A stretch of 64,000 bases of DNA from Paragorgia papillata (Eukaryota > Cnidaria > Anthozoa > Scleralcyonacea > Coralliidae). Location: contig JAWNZC010000473.1 of the NCBI GenBank assembly GCA_035771165.1, positions 1,557,001 through 1,621,000 on the forward strand, given 5' to 3'. A program made the translations under genes and the position numbers. The first letter of the stretch is position 1. Each line of letters begins with the position of its first letter. The notes below the pieces were generated by a model that saw only the letters and a program-made list of their open reading frames with translations, did not search any database and was not told the DNA's origin. Positions 11,860 to 23,192 of the stretch are shown piece after piece.

Positions 11860-13044
11860 CAAGGGCGGCGGAAGGGGGGGGCTAGGGGGGCTATAGCCCC
11901 CCCAATATTTCTGACGAGGGGGCTAAGCCCCCCCAATATTTTTAGGTCTAATGTTAAAAATCGAACCGGTTCGCACCTGTAAAGAACGTACTGCGAAGCG
12001 TGAAATTAAAAGTAATAATTTAGAAAAGTTAAACTAAGAACGCTTGTTGCAATACAAGAAGCGCGTCAAATTTAATTTGCTAATCTTGCAAGTTGCACTG
12101 TATTCAGTCATCATTTTGCCACACCACAAGAGTACTACAGGAAACAGTACTTCGAAGTTTTGGATCTACAGTACTCGCTACTGAGTTAGAGCGGAGATTT
12201 GATCAGAACTCATTCAAGACCCTCCAAGAGATCGAGAAAGTACTGGTGGAATCCTGTAATGGTGAAAATGTCCAGTTTTCTGAAGGCTTCGTAAAAAAGT
12301 ATGCAACGGATTTGAAAGTTGACCGCCTCGCAGTGCAATTGTCAATGCTTCCCGACCTTGTCAAGACGACCAACGAGCTACACCAAATGGGGATAAAGAG
12401 AGTTACGTCCATCAATACCATATGTGAGATGATGAACACTTGCAAGTTTGCTAAAAATATAGTTGATCGCCTCCTGCGAGTGTACCTAACCATCCCCATG
12501 ACGTCGGCAACAGCGGAAAGAACTTTCTCTTCACTTCGACGTTTGAAGAATTACCTGCGCTCAACCATGACACAAAAGAGGCTCAACCATGTCATACTGA
12601 TGCACACCCATAAGCAAAGAACGGATGACCTTGATCTCGTCAGCATTGCAAGAGATTTTACCGAAGCAAACAGCCGACGCAAGGGCTTAGGCATTTTTTG
12701 GCAACTTTTAAAATTGTAAACGATATATGAATAGCACTAAATAAATGTTCTATGATAGTTTTGTTTCTATATTTATGGGACATATTCAGTATTCAGCCTT
12801 AACAGAGTTAATTACTCACTCTGGAACTAGAATAATGCTTTTAAGTTTAATTATTGCTTAATATGTTAATGACATTTTATTCTATGTTATACATTTAATT
12901 ATTAATAAAATCAAAGGTCTAAAATTTCACCTAATTTTTTTAACTCTCTGAAATTTTGCTGGAAGGTCAGAATGCCACGCCCCTGTCCCACGATTTTCTT
13001 TGTGAATTAGCCCCCCCAATATAAAACATCTTCCGCCGCCAATG
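11860..13044 (+). mobile_element. hAT element with perfect 8-bp duplication
   Basis: AGGTACGG lies immediately outside both ends (11,852-11,859 and 13,045-13,052). The inverted ends share GGCGGCGGAAG just inside CA/TG termini. The interior starts with CCCCCCAATATT blocks, repeated near the right end, and carries the C-terminal third of a hAT transposase (12,093-12,719), so it is an internally deleted copy. It lies inside the 10,733-13,127 element, so it is younger than that element. Confidence 0.85.
12093..12719 (+). pseudogene. hAT transposase C-terminal fragment
   Basis: The 208-residue open frame matches the end of TTF-type hAT transposases. LLRVYLTIPMTSATAERTFS followed by SLRRLKNYLRS is the hAT dimerisation region, and VILMHTHKQRTDDLDL plus a short tail finish the protein at 12,719. 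The zinc finger and both catalytic aspartates are missing, so the fragment cannot catalyse transposition. It differs clearly from the transposase at 3181-5842 and belongs to another hAT family. The frame is clean over the fragment, suggesting a fairly recent deletion. No promoter is evident. Confidence 0.85.
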
Positions 13045-13127
13045 AGGTACGGTTCAACATAAAATGCCAGCTCACTATAGGCGCTTTGAAGTTTGCCGAG
13101 TTTCCAGACCATATCTCGATTGACTAT

Positions 13128-13430
13128 ATATGCTTAAATGGGCATTAAAGTTTAATTATTGAACCATTTTGTATGCCTTTAGGGGTCAACTTAAAGTTAC
13201 AAAATGAACCTATAGTTAACATTTAACTGCTCGCCTAAAAGCAATTTATGAACCATTTAAGGCTAACCTGAAATGTTCATTATTTTGCTTAAAACTAACA
13301 TTTAATGTAGCTTTAAGTCGTTATTTAAATATCTGGTAAATATATATTAAAGTCTACTTAAATCACCTTAAAATCTTAAATTCTTAACTCATTTTGATGT
13401 TCAAAGCAATTTTGAAAATTCATTATTTTC
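13128..13430. other. AT-rich stretch with TTTAA-type short repeats, no gene
   Basis: Degenerate motifs such as GAACCATTTAAGG and AACATTTAATG recur every 30-60 bases. No coding or RNA feature is recognised. Confidence 0.4.
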
Positions 13431-13439
13431 ACTTACAGA

Positions 13440-13815
13440 TAAAGATACAGATTTTAATTACTTCTTCCCACAAGGGGCTTTTCAAGAGCAATTTACATTA
13501 CTAAATTTCAAGTGGCAGAGTCGAAGGCATATTAAAGGCGCTCGAAGCAGCCGCCCTACGACACATTTATGACACACATACCACGAATCACAGACCTAGG
13601 TGTTGATTTTATGGAGGGAGGAAAATCGGAGAACCCGGCGAAAAACCCTCGAAGCACAGGAGAGACCAACTAAACTATCTACTCACATGAGTGTTCCAAG
13701 CTCGAGAACGGGGTTATTCCCAGACGGTCACCCATCCAAGTACTAACCCCGTCAAACCGGTCTTAACTTTTGGTGAGAGGCAGCGCCCTAACAGCACACG
13801 CCACCCGTGCTTACA
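13440..13815 (-). repeat. 5S-rRNA-derived SINE
   Basis: On the minus strand, bases about 13,760 down to 13,711 read TTAGTACTTGGATGGG, then TGACCGTCTGGGAATA, which is the 3' half of 5S rRNA including the internal promoter C-box. The sequence then runs into a non-5S body and ends near 13,440 with a short ATCTGTATCTTTATCT tail. A 5S head plus unrelated body and short repeated tail is the structure of SINE3-type elements. The 5' part of the 5S head is diverged. Confidence 0.7.
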
Positions 13816-14149
13816 GCTACACATAATGTACCTTTAGGGTGTTTATTTTTACTTTAAGTACTGATGTAGCGCATGTCCGTGGTTTTATACCTGATAAAAC
13901 TTCTTGACATCAGAAAGAAAACTAATGAACATACAATTTTATATAAAGGATACTAATGAACATACAATTTTATATATAGAATACTAATGAACATAACAAC
14001 CAATAACGAATCGTTTTGAAGCCATTCAAAACACTCGCATCGCGTGTTTTATCAGATCTAAAACACTCGGCCTCGTGGTTTTAAATCTGAAAAAACACTC
14101 CTGCTCGTGTTTTAAGTGATAGTTAAAATATGAGCAGCCGATCTTTACG
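13816..14149. repeat. Short direct repeats and CGTGTT hairpins
   Basis: GAACATACAATTTTATATA occurs twice, with a third partial copy, within 13,925-14,000. Three AAAACACTCG...CGTGTTTT hairpins follow at 14,025-14,120, similar to the hairpins at 41,100-41,740. No gene is seen. Confidence 0.6.
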
Positions 14150-14340
14150 GGCATTTACAATGGTGAGCCGAATACTTATCAAATTATCAGTGTAAATTAT
14201 TTTTTTTAAGTCAGAAAAGGTTCAATTTGAGGCACTAGTGCCTATTAACTTTGATAAAACATTGATGTTTTATTAATCAATGTTTTATCCGTAGTTAAAG
14301 ATGCTGATTAAACATTAATTTCTTTTGAATTTTCTTCATG
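14150..14340 (+). repeat. Dispersed repeat, copy A
   Basis: Shares order and sequence with 35,100-35,400 and 40,540-40,760: GATTTACAATGG..GAGCCGAA, TTGAGCC/GGCACTAGTG, then a hairpin around ACATTGATGTTTTATTAATC, then CATT..TTTTGAATTTTCTTCATGA. It is non-coding and probably a MITE or SINE-like family. Confidence 0.65.
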
Positions 14341-16925
14341 AGTATGAGACTACACACACTCTCCAAACATTCAATTGAATGATAAGAGAGTGAGTGTAGT
14401 CTCATACTCAGTGAGGGTAAATTGAATGGTTAGAGAGTGAGTGTAGTCTCATACTCAGTGAGGGTAAATTGAATGGTTAGAGAGTGAGTGTAGTCTCATA
14501 CTTAGTGAGGGTGCCGGGTGAATGGAATGGTTAGAGAGTGAGTGTAGTTTCATACTCAGTGAGGGTGAATTGAATGGTTAGAGAGTGCGTATATAGTCTC
14601 AAACTCAGTGAGGGTGAATTGAATGGTTAGAGAGTGAGTGTAGTCTCATACTTAGTGAGGGTGAATTGAATGGTTAGAGAGTGAGTGTAGTCTCATATTC
14701 GGTGAGGGTGAATTGAATGGTTAGAGAGTGAGTGTAGTCTCATACTTAATGAGGGTGAATTGAATAGTTAGAAAGTGAGTGTAGTCTCATACTCAGTGAT
14801 GGCGAATTGAATGGTTAGAGAGTGAGTGTAGTCTCATACTAAGTGATGGTGAATTGAATGGTTAGAGAGTGAGTGTAGTCTCATACTCAGTGAGGGTGAA
14901 TTGAATGGTTAGAGAGTGAGTGTAGTCTCATACTCAGTGAGGGTGAATTGAATAGTTAGAAAGTGAGTGTAGTCTCATACTAAGTGATGGTGAATTGAAT
15001 GGTTAGAGAGTGAGTGTAGTCTCATACTCAGTGAGGGTGAATGGAATGGTTAGAGAGTGAGTGTAGTTTCATACTCAGTGAGGGTGAATTGAATGGTTAG
15101 AGAGTGCGTATAGTCTCAAACTCAGTGAGGGTGAATTGAATGGTTAGAGAGTGAGTGTAGTCTGATACTTAGTGAGGGTGAATTGAATGGTTAGAGAGTG
15201 AGTGTAGTCTCATATTCGGTGAGGGTGAATTGAATGGTTAGAGAGTGAACGTAGTCTCATACTTAGTGAGGGTGAATTGAATAGTTAGAAAGTGAGTGTA
15301 GTCTCATACTCAGTGATGGTGAATTGAATGGTTAGAGAGTGAGTGTAGTCTCATACTTAGTGAGGGTGAATTGAATAGTTAGAAAGTGAGTGTAGTCTCA
15401 TACTCAGTGATGGTGAATTGAATGGTTAGAGAGTGAGTGTAGTCTCATACTTAGTGAGGGTGAATTGAATGGTTAGAGAGTGAGTGTAGTCTCATATTCG
15501 GTGAGGGTGAATTGAATGGTTAGAGAGTGAGTGTAGTCTCATACTTAATGAGGGTGAATTGAATAGTTAGAAAGTGAGTGTAGTCTCATACTCAGTGATG
15601 GCGAATTGAATGGTTAGAGAGTGAGTGTAGTCTCATACTAAGTGATGGTGAATTGAATGGTTAGAGAGTGAGTGTAGTCTCATACTCAGTGAGGGTGAAT
15701 TGAATGGTTAGAGAGTGAGTGTAGTCTCATACTCAGTGAGGGTGAATTGAATAGTTAGAAAGTGAGTGTAGTCTCATACTAAGTGATGGTGAATTGAATG
15801 GTTAGAGAGTGAGTGTAGTCTCATACTCAGTGAGGGTGAATGGAATGGTTAGAGAGTGAGTGTAGTTTCATACTCAGTGAGGGTGAATTGAATGGTTAGA
15901 GAGTGCGTATAGTCTCAAACTCAGTGAGGGTGAATTGAATGGTTAGAGAGTGAGTGTAGTCTGATACTTAGTGAGGGTGAATTGAATGGTTAGAGAGTGA
16001 GTGTAGTCTCATATTCGGTGAGGGTGAATTGAATGGTTAGAGAGTGAACGTAGTCTCATACTTAGTGAGGGTGAATTGAATAGTTAGAAAGTGAGTGTAG
16101 TCTCATACTCAGTGATGGTGAATTGAATGGTTAGAGAGTGAGTGTAGTCTCATACTTAGTGAGGGTGAATTGAATAGTTAGAAAGTGAGTGTAGTCTCAT
16201 ACTCAGTGATGGTGAATTGAATGGTTAGAGAGTGAGTGTAGTCTCATACTTAGTGAGGGTGAATTGAATAGTTAGAAAGTGAGTGTAGTCTCATACTCAG
16301 TGATGGTGAATTGAATGGTTAGAGAGTGAGTGTAGTCTCATACTAAGTGATGGTGAATTGAATGGTTAGAGAGTGAGTGTAGTCTCATACTCAGTGAGGG
16401 TGAATTGAATGGTTAGAGAGTGAGTGTAGTCTCATACTCAGTGAGGGTGAATTGAATGGTTAGAGAGTGAGTGTAGTCTCATACTTAGTGAGGGTGAATT
16501 GAATAGTTAGAAAGTGATTGTAGTCTCATACTCAGTGATGGTGAATTGAATGGTTAGAGAGTGAGTGTAGTCTCATACTTAGTGAGGGTGAATTGAATAG
16601 TTAGAAAGTGATTGTAGTCTCATACTCAGTGAGGGTGAATTGAATGGTTAGAGAGTGAGTGTAGTCTCATACTTAGTGAGGGTGAATTGAATAGTTAGAA
16701 AGTGATTGTAGTCTCATACTCAGTGATGGTGAATTGAATGGTTAGAGAGTGAGTGTAGTCTCATACTCAGTGAGGGTGAATTGAATGGTTAGAGAGTGAG
16801 TGTAGTCGCATACTCAGTGAGGGTGAATTGAACGGTTAGATAGTGAGTGTAGTCTCATACTCAATGATGGGGAATTGAATGGTTGGAGAGTGAGTGTAGT
16901 CTCATACTCAGTGAGGGTGAGTTGA
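14341..16925 (+). repeat. 47-bp satellite array, about 54 monomers
   Basis: The monomer is GAGTGAGTGTAGTCTCATAC followed by TCAGTGAGGGTGAATTGAAT and GGTTAGA. Monomer variants (GTGCGTATAG, GTGAACG, CTGATACTT, ATGGAATGG, GATGGCG) recur exactly 799 bases apart (15,041/15,840; 15,161/15,960; 15,245/16,044; 14,741/15,540), giving a 17-monomer higher-order unit. The left edge (14,341-14,385) holds one inverted monomer, making a palindromic boundary. It is non-coding. Confidence 0.95.
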
Positions 16926-17609
16926 GACCCATTGAGTGTTGTGTTGCACTTATTGAGCGTGAGTGTGAGTGAGCTTTTAGAATACAGGCGTAAGTTTCAA
17001 TGAACCGGAGCTTGTCAGAGATGGCAAATGAATAGCAACAATATTTTAGAACCACGCTTCTATTGCCACGCGAAAATTATATAGAGTTCATGACAAAGTA
17101 ATGTTCATGACAGAGATTACATGACTATAAAAGAAATGTCTCGCGTTTTGGGAAGTGAAATGAGATCAGTGAGTTGATCCATCATTCATGCAGTTGGATG
17201 ATTAAAGAAATAGAGCTAGTGCTGGGTTCACAGTGTTAACCTTTTCGCGCCCTGTTTAAATTAATTTATCTAAAACACTTTACGAGCACGGAAGAAGCTG
17301 TACAGTCAAGAGAAATGTTTATGATAATGATAATATTTACAGAACAAACACACTTGTATTAAAATGACGCGTGTTGGTCGAGATACTGATCGAAATACCG
17401 AGTGTTCTGCAAGATGGTGGGTTGCAAAGGGTCGATTGGCACCCAAGGTACGGGGTTCGTTCTCACTCCCCTCAACTACCGGCTGCTTACCCGAGCAGCA
17501 AATTCCTTTCCAATTGTTGACCAATCAGAGTCAGACTTCCAATATCTGGAAACGTGACCTTCGACCTTGAGCTGACCGTTTGAAAAGTAATCTATTGCTT
17601 ATAGTTCAA
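16926..17609. other. No gene seen
   Basis: The first 65 bases contain GAGTGTGAGTGAGC and a stretch that matches 205-233 inverted. The remainder is unremarkable AT-rich sequence, with no convincing ORF. Confidence 0.4.
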
Positions 17610-19252
17610 TACCCTGGTCCCAGAGGTCCTACGCCGCCCGCTCCCCCCTGAAATGCTGAAAGCGGCGAGAGAACCTCTGGTCGAACTGGCCGTTTCTTTG
17701 ATCGCTCCGAGCCAATGAAGTCGCTAGGGTCAGATCTTGACCCCATTTTCTGATTGGCTAAGAAATCTGTGAGGGGGGTTTCGATTAAAAAAAATAATTA
17801 CACAACTTGTTCAAAGGTGGAGGCGTGAAGAAATATGCTGTATCTTGTAAGGCGTTTGTAGCAAAGCAAAGCCGTAAAGGACAAGAACTAACAAATACTG
17901 TTGCTGATGCACATTTCCGGGTCGTACCTTGGTACACCGAGTTTGCAGTGCGTGAGAGGTATAAATATTACTTCAGTGCGTAGACTAAACTATTATTTCT
18001 CTTACTCAAGATATATTTTTACGTTGCCATACGGATTGGGCGATCGAGTATTAACATCTGAAAATTAATCTGCCGTCGAACTATAATTCGGACGAGAACG
18101 AGAACGTCGTTCAGCAAGCTTTTCAATATTCTCTAGTGGGTTCGCCTTGACATCCAAGTATGACGTTTTTTTTAATTTGAATCAGTTGTTGCATAAATCA
18201 ACTTGTTAGATCATTCTGTGATTGTAATTGATAAAACGTATCGCTAATTTTATTACGAATATAATGACGGCGTGAGCGTCGTATATAATGCCAAAAGCAA
18301 GGCGCCATGCATTTGTATTATTAAACCACCAACGAATTGATAGCTGTTTATTTTTTTAACTCCTATTTTAACCTCATCCAGTCATCTCATGCATGCTAAA
18401 GAATAAAAATCCGTTGTTTATGAACACTCTAAAGAAGAGAACGTGAACTAACACTAATTTGAAAAAACTTGCACGAAAAAATTAAAGAATATTTTGGGCG
18501 TACGTCACAAGCAAATTATTCACACGCATTGATTCAAAAGAAAACAACGTAAACAATAATGGCGCTTATTTGTGTCAATTTCTTATGCTTTCGCTGTATA
18601 ATTTGGCTGCGGCGTATTTTCTCTCGTGTCATTACATGAAAAAGTTCAAAACGTCTGGTTATATATTTACCCCCCAAAGCCTCCAAACACAACACTAGAA
18701 TAACGCATATTATTTCTTTGTGAACGGGTGATATTTTTGCGTTGTAGTTGTACACATATAAAATTCGGTTTCGTTTTCGCAATTTTTCTGAATAGCAGCG
18801 GTATAGAAACTAAAGCGCCATGGGGGGAAAATTCTGCCCTATGGATAAGAATTTTCCTGTTATTGTAGCTTGCAAGTGATTTTGAAACGATCAAACGAAT
18901 AAATAATTTGATCACTGAGCGGTCGGGCGATTCATTCAGCGCAACTAATAAGTTGTCTTGTCTTGTCTCATGGGCTGTTGGTTTGTTTTTTTCTTGCTCG
19001 ACTGGTAAAATGGTCAAATTTCTAGACTTTTATAGTTTATTTCTCCTATAGCCTGCGCCTCAAACGTCCTTAATAAATAAAAATTTCTATTAGTGATATT
19101 TAGTGGTGCAAAAAGTTTTAACCCCCCGGACAAGTTAATTAGATTACTGCAACATGAAAGTGAGATTAGTAGCGTCTTCGACCAGAGGTTCTCTCGCCGC
19201 TTTCAGCATTTCAGGGGGGAGCGGGCGGCGTAGGACCTCTGGGACCAGGGTA
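17610..19252. mobile_element. 1.64-kb long-TIR element, perfect 9-bp duplication
   Basis: The 75-bp terminal inverted repeats appear perfect (17,610-17,684 and 19,178-19,252), starting TACCCTGGTCCCAGAGGTCC. ATAGTTCAA flanks both ends exactly (17,601-17,609 and 19,253-19,261). A 9-bp duplication with long inverted repeats is typical of Mutator-like elements. The longest interior frames (minus strand, 18,534-19,017) match nothing recognised and no transposase domain is seen, so it is probably non-autonomous. Confidence 0.9.
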
Positions 19253-19261
19253 ATAGTTCAA

Positions 19262-19734
19262 TAAAAATTTTGTGTAAATAGAATCAATATAAAGATGATG
19301 TTGTATTATCTGTGAACAAGACACCTGCTCAGGCGTTCACTCGGGCTAATGATTTGTGAAAGCTTCGCGTAGCCTGTGCGTACTCTAGCAAGACTACATG
19401 GCAATGGCAATGGCAATGGCAATGCATAATTGGATAGATTTTCACAAATAGAATCTATGGTCTTATCTGAACTGCTGCGGTGCAGGAAGCGCCGAAGGGT
19501 TGCTAATGAAGTATAAATCTAAACAAGGCCGTTTTTCTGAATCTAATATATTTAGTTTCCGAATGTATAAATACGACACGCGATATCTAGACATGCACTG
19601 AACAGTTCAACATATTGATATTTTACCGGTATTTGCTGTATTCGGTGCTTATTATTATATACTTGCATTTTGTAGTTTTCGGACTATAAAGCAGCAAGGC
19701 CAGGACCAATCTGTTTAGGTTGCTAATATACACT
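19262..19734. other. No gene; short ATGGCA repeat
   Basis: Four tandem copies of ATGGCA-type hexamer lie at about 19,397-19,423. Nothing else is recognised. Confidence 0.4.
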
Positions 19735-19869
19735 TGTTGACTGGCGCCGAGGGAAACATCGAGTTTTACGGACCCGAAGGCTTCAATGTCGCCCGAGGGC
19801 TTTAGCCCGAGGGTGACATTTAAGCCTGAGGGACCGTAAAACTCGATGTTTCTCGAGGCAAAAATCAAC
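19735..19869. repeat. 135-bp palindrome
   Basis: GTTGA..GCCGAGGGAAACATCGAG followed by TTTTACGG is mirrored by CCGTAAAACTCGATG and on to the end, around a GCCCGAGGGCTTTAGCCCGA centre. There is no coding. The arms would form a strong hairpin. Confidence 0.8.
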
Positions 19870-20224
19870 AAGCGTTTTGTTATATACCAAAGACTTTTAA
19901 AATACAAAATACCAAAACACTTCGAAACTTGTAAAATGCAAATAGCAAAACACTTTGACTTTGTCTTCGTATTTCAATTCAACTGAACAAATACACCAGA
20001 CTCAACAAGTACAAAGAACAGCTTTAAATTTATCCAGATTTTCTTCAGACCTTCTTTGAAGATATGTATAGATATTCTTTCCTTTGGAAAATGGACTATT
20101 TCGTACCAAACAAGCTCGAAACAGCTCTTGTTTTCAAAATGTTCCGAAAAGTCCAAAGTTCTTGATCTGATGAAATAATCATTGTGTATTCACGTGAACA
20201 ACGCATGATTAAAGCTGACGTTAG

Positions 20225-20255
20225 AGGGAAACATTGCAATGCAATGTTTCCCTCG
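20225..20255. repeat. Short perfect palindrome
   Basis: GAGGGAAACATTGCA meets its exact inverse. It resembles the outer arms of the palindrome at 19,735-19,869. The flanking TTATATACCAAAGACTTT (about 19,878) is also mirrored at about 20,557-20,576, suggesting a split larger fold-back unit. Confidence 0.6.
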
Positions 20256-20294
20256 GCAGAAAGAAACATTGAGTTTGTTGAACAACACGTGACC

Positions 20295-20503
20295 TAGCCT
20301 GGTACCCTGGCCCAATCAAAGAATATGGGCCAGGTAACCACTAAAGACTTCTGCATTCCTATTGGTTGAATTTTCGCGCGTTTTTAGTGGCTATGAGTAA
20401 AACTGCAATCTTCATAAGTGGATTTAGCCCTGATGACGCGAGAATGAGATTAGTGGTTACCTGGCCCAGATTTCGTTTGAAATTCGGGCAGGGTACCAGG
20501 CTA
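20295..20503. mobile_element. 209-bp MITE, 9-bp duplication (family 1, copy A)
   Basis: The inverted ends are TAGCCTGGTACCCTG and CAGGGTACCAGGCTA. CACGTGACC flanks both sides exactly (20,286-20,294; 20,504-20,512). The interior has AACCACTAAAGACTT...GTGGTTACCTGGCCC inverted sub-repeats. A second copy is at 59,274-59,458. Confidence 0.9.
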
Positions 20504-20596
20504 CACGTGACCATGATTTGACAAATAGGATTTCATCTTTGGCAAACGAATTGAAAGTCTTTGGTATATAACAATTGCAACTATATTTCAATACTT

Positions 20597-20792
20597 CAAT
20601 CTCGCTCCCAGAGCCCACGTTCCCCTTACCCAGCGGGCGGGAAGCGAGAGGCTCTGGGATAATCCGTTCACGCCATCACAGGATTCTTGGTATCCGGAAG
20701 AAGAGTTATATAGAGTTCACTGTGTTCATCAGCCAATGAAATATCGATATGAAACGGAGTATCCGGGAACGTGGGCTCTGGGAACGAGATTG
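20597..20792. mobile_element. 196-bp MITE, 9-bp duplication
   Basis: The inverted ends are CAATCTCGCTCCCAGAGCCC and its complement (one change in the first 20). TCAATACTT flanks both sides exactly (20,588-20,596; 20,793-20,801). There is no coding. The CTCCCAGAG/CTCTGGGA end is reminiscent of the 17,610-19,252 element. Confidence 0.9.
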
Positions 20793-20929
20793 TCAATACT
20801 TATGAAGTAACCGGAAGTAGATGGACGACAACACGCGACCCATTCTCGTCCCCAGACACCCTCATATGAGCTTCGGTCATGCGTATTGTAGTTTATGCTT
20901 TCAAGTTTCTTGCTGAGTTGAAAACAGCT

Positions 20930-21540
20930 TCAGTCAAAAGGTGGGTGATTTATTTCTTAATCTGTCGTGGTTGTGAATCTTTGGCTTTTTTAATGATAAC
21001 GAATTGAAGCTAAAAATATAATTAATAGCGAAAATTACGCGTTGTTTTTCAATATTCTAACCTGAAAGAATAACAAAGTTTTTATCGATAATGATTTATT
21101 ACTTCAAAAACCCACTTTACTGAGTAATAATAATGGTTGTACTCATAAATATGTTGTTAGTTCAATTCTTGTGGATTTTAATTTGTCTTCAAAACATTGT
21201 CAATCTGATAAAATTCAAATCGGGTTTTGTAATCTCTTAAGACGGTTTTTAAAGTGGATTTTCCATCTTAACTTTGTAAATTGTGCATTTGGGTTGTGTA
21301 TTTTGTGTTAAATGTTAGTTTCCCCTTCTTAGCTCAAGTTTTTCTGAGCTATACGTTGAAAAAACCAGCCAGTTTCATCTGCAATAGTTTAAGAAAGCTA
21401 CGCCGCCATTTTGTTTTTCACTACTCGCTGCATATGAGCTGATATACAGTTAGTAATGCAGTCAATCAGATTGCAAGATAGCTCATATACCTTTAGTAGA
21501 TATATTATAAATATGAATATATATATATATATATATATAC
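20930..21540 (+). repeat. Dispersed repeat, shares family with 34,440-35,045
   Basis: The two regions share AAAAGGTGGGT near the start and, near the end, GCCGCCAT(T/C)TTGTTTTTC, ATATGAGCTGATA, AATCAGATT, AGCTCATAT and a terminal TA microsatellite (21,514-21,538). They differ strongly in the middle. It is non-coding. Confidence 0.6.
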
Positions 21541-21561
21541 AATTAATATCATTTAATATAA

Positions 21562-21757
21562 AGCTCTAATGGTTTTGATCAGCTCTACTGTTTGAGGGGC
21601 CCAAACTTGCTTCGCATACCCAAGATGGGTGATGGAGAATTGCCAGAGTGTGCGTGATATGGTGGTGGTGATGGCATTAATGCTTTTGGTGGTTCTTCTC
21701 ACACACTCCACGATGCCGTTTGCTTTGGCTGCTTGTGGGTGTACTTGCTACATAACA
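21562..21757 (-). pseudogene. Non-LTR retrotransposon RT tail fragment
   Basis: The minus strand reads ...KANGIVECVRRTTKSINAI and then THLGYAKQVWAPQTVELIKT, the conserved stretch after the RT core in CR1/Rex-like LINE reverse transcriptases (SHLGYA.QVWAP). The frame is bounded by stops on both sides, so only about 60 codons remain. It is a dead 5'- and 3'-truncated copy. Confidence 0.7.
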
Positions 21758-22741
21758 TATAGTATAGGCGGATAGTGGGAAAAATTGTGCACTTTGTGAT
21801 ACAAGCATGAAACCTCCCACGTTTGTAGAGCTATAAGTACTTAACAATACTGGATATGGAGCTATATCGACGAAAAGTGCTGCAGCTAGAATGAACTGGG
21901 GTTTAAGTAAAAATGCTGAGTCAGCACGTCTATTTTATTAATTTTCTCTAGATTATTGTTACATTAAGGCCTATGTACACGATACGATTGTTGTATTCGA
22001 TGGTCATTCTGGCGTATGAGTTTTTGTATACGTCACAATTCTACGGAGGTTTGAATATCCGAGGAAGAAATTATGTCGTAAATACTAGAAGTTACTATCG
22101 CAAGTGAAGTGCTGCCTCAAATGGGACGAAAACCTTTAGCCTACTCCGCAGGCAACTCCAAGGGCCAACCAGGATTTTTGAAAGGGGGATCGTTTTACCA
22201 CAGGGGCATGCCCCCCCCCCCCCCTAGAGCAATAGAGTGTTGACTTGGTTCGAAGTATTATACAATCTCAATATTCAATGGCGACCACCGTACTCTACCC
22301 AATTAAACATAACACACCACACCACAACATGGCGATCAGTATCCCCAGGAGTCACGACATTTGCATAAATCGTAAGGAGGAAACAAGATCATGACAAAGT
22401 CTTTTGCAAATTTTATAAATTTGGAACTTCATATCTTCAAAGTTCAGTATAAAAACGGCAAAACTCAAAGGCCCCCAAAAGAGTAAAAGTAACTTTTGAC
22501 CTCCAAAATTTCCATCGCACCTGCACGATATATTTCAACAATGAGTAGTTCTGAAAATCATTATCCTTCTTGTTGCATGTATACTGACATGGCTTCCATT
22601 TTGTTTATAAAATTCTCTGTGGTCTGGAACGGCAGATTCCAGACCGCTCAGGAACCAATCAAATTGCTGGATTTCACGTTCCAGACAGCTCACGGAAATA
22701 GTCATATAATAATAACTTCTTATTAACCGAGAGCGCGGTCA
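21758..22741. other. No gene; G/C-run remnant of a hAT-type end
   Basis: A run of C at about 22,211-22,225 after GGGGCATG resembles the ends of the CAGTGGCG hAT elements. No intact element or coding frame is seen. Confidence 0.35.
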
Positions 22742-22862
22742 TTACGGAAAAATATCAGACCGAGGTCTTGACAGTACAGACCGAGCCCTACGGGCTCGGT
22801 CTGGGCGAGGTCTGTACATAAAGACCGAGGTCTGATATTTTTTCGTAATGACCAAGCGGACG
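22742..22862. repeat. 120-bp palindrome
   Basis: GGTCATTACGGAAAAATATC is mirrored by GATATTTTTTCGTAATGACC, with CAGACCGAGGTCT blocks inside and CCGAGCCCTACGGGCTCGG at the centre. It is non-coding. Confidence 0.8.
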
Positions 22863-23125
22863 AGGTTAATAAGAGGTTTACTATATGGCATTTTGAAATA
22901 ACACATCTTACATTACCTTGTCAATAGTGTGACCTCGAGCGTGTGACATAGACTCATCGTTTTCAATGTTGTTGCTCTTGTTGGCATCGCCTTCGGAATC
23001 CTAAAACTCACTGCCAGATTGCTCATCGTCCCACTCACACATAATTTGGTCCTCAGGTTATTGAATTCACAAATTTTTTGCGGTTTTCTTTCATTGTTTA
23101 GTTGCAAACATGTCTACCAAAATCC

Positions 23126-23149
23126 GTAATCGACCGGTCGATTACGGAA
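23126..23149. repeat. 24-bp perfect palindrome
   Basis: CCGTAATCGACC joined to its exact inverse. Confidence 0.85.
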
Positions 23150-23192
23150 AATTATCGACCGGCACGTGACGCATCTCAGCCAATGAGAACAC

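Larger units (their letters stand above)
10733..13127. mobile_element. TIR element ending the gypsy integrase
   Basis: The ends match in inverted orientation for about 31 bp, starting ATAGTCAATCGAGATATGG at 10,733 and ending with its complement at 13,127. Apart from two nested hAT elements it holds only about 310 bp of its own sequence and no ORF, so it is a small non-autonomous element swollen by later insertions. No clear target duplication is seen, and gypsy sequence is not found beyond the right end. Confidence 0.55.

Noticed and set aside
13711..13760. 5S rRNA gene
   Set aside because: Only the 3' half is recognisable and it is fused to a SINE body.
14341..16925. Possible CRISPR array
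   Set aside because: Monomers are head-to-tail without unique spacers, and the genome is eukaryotic; it is a satellite.
18534..19017. Minus-strand ORFs inside the 75-bp-TIR element as a transposase
   Set aside because: No catalytic or zinc-binding pattern is visible; length is far below any Mutator transposase.
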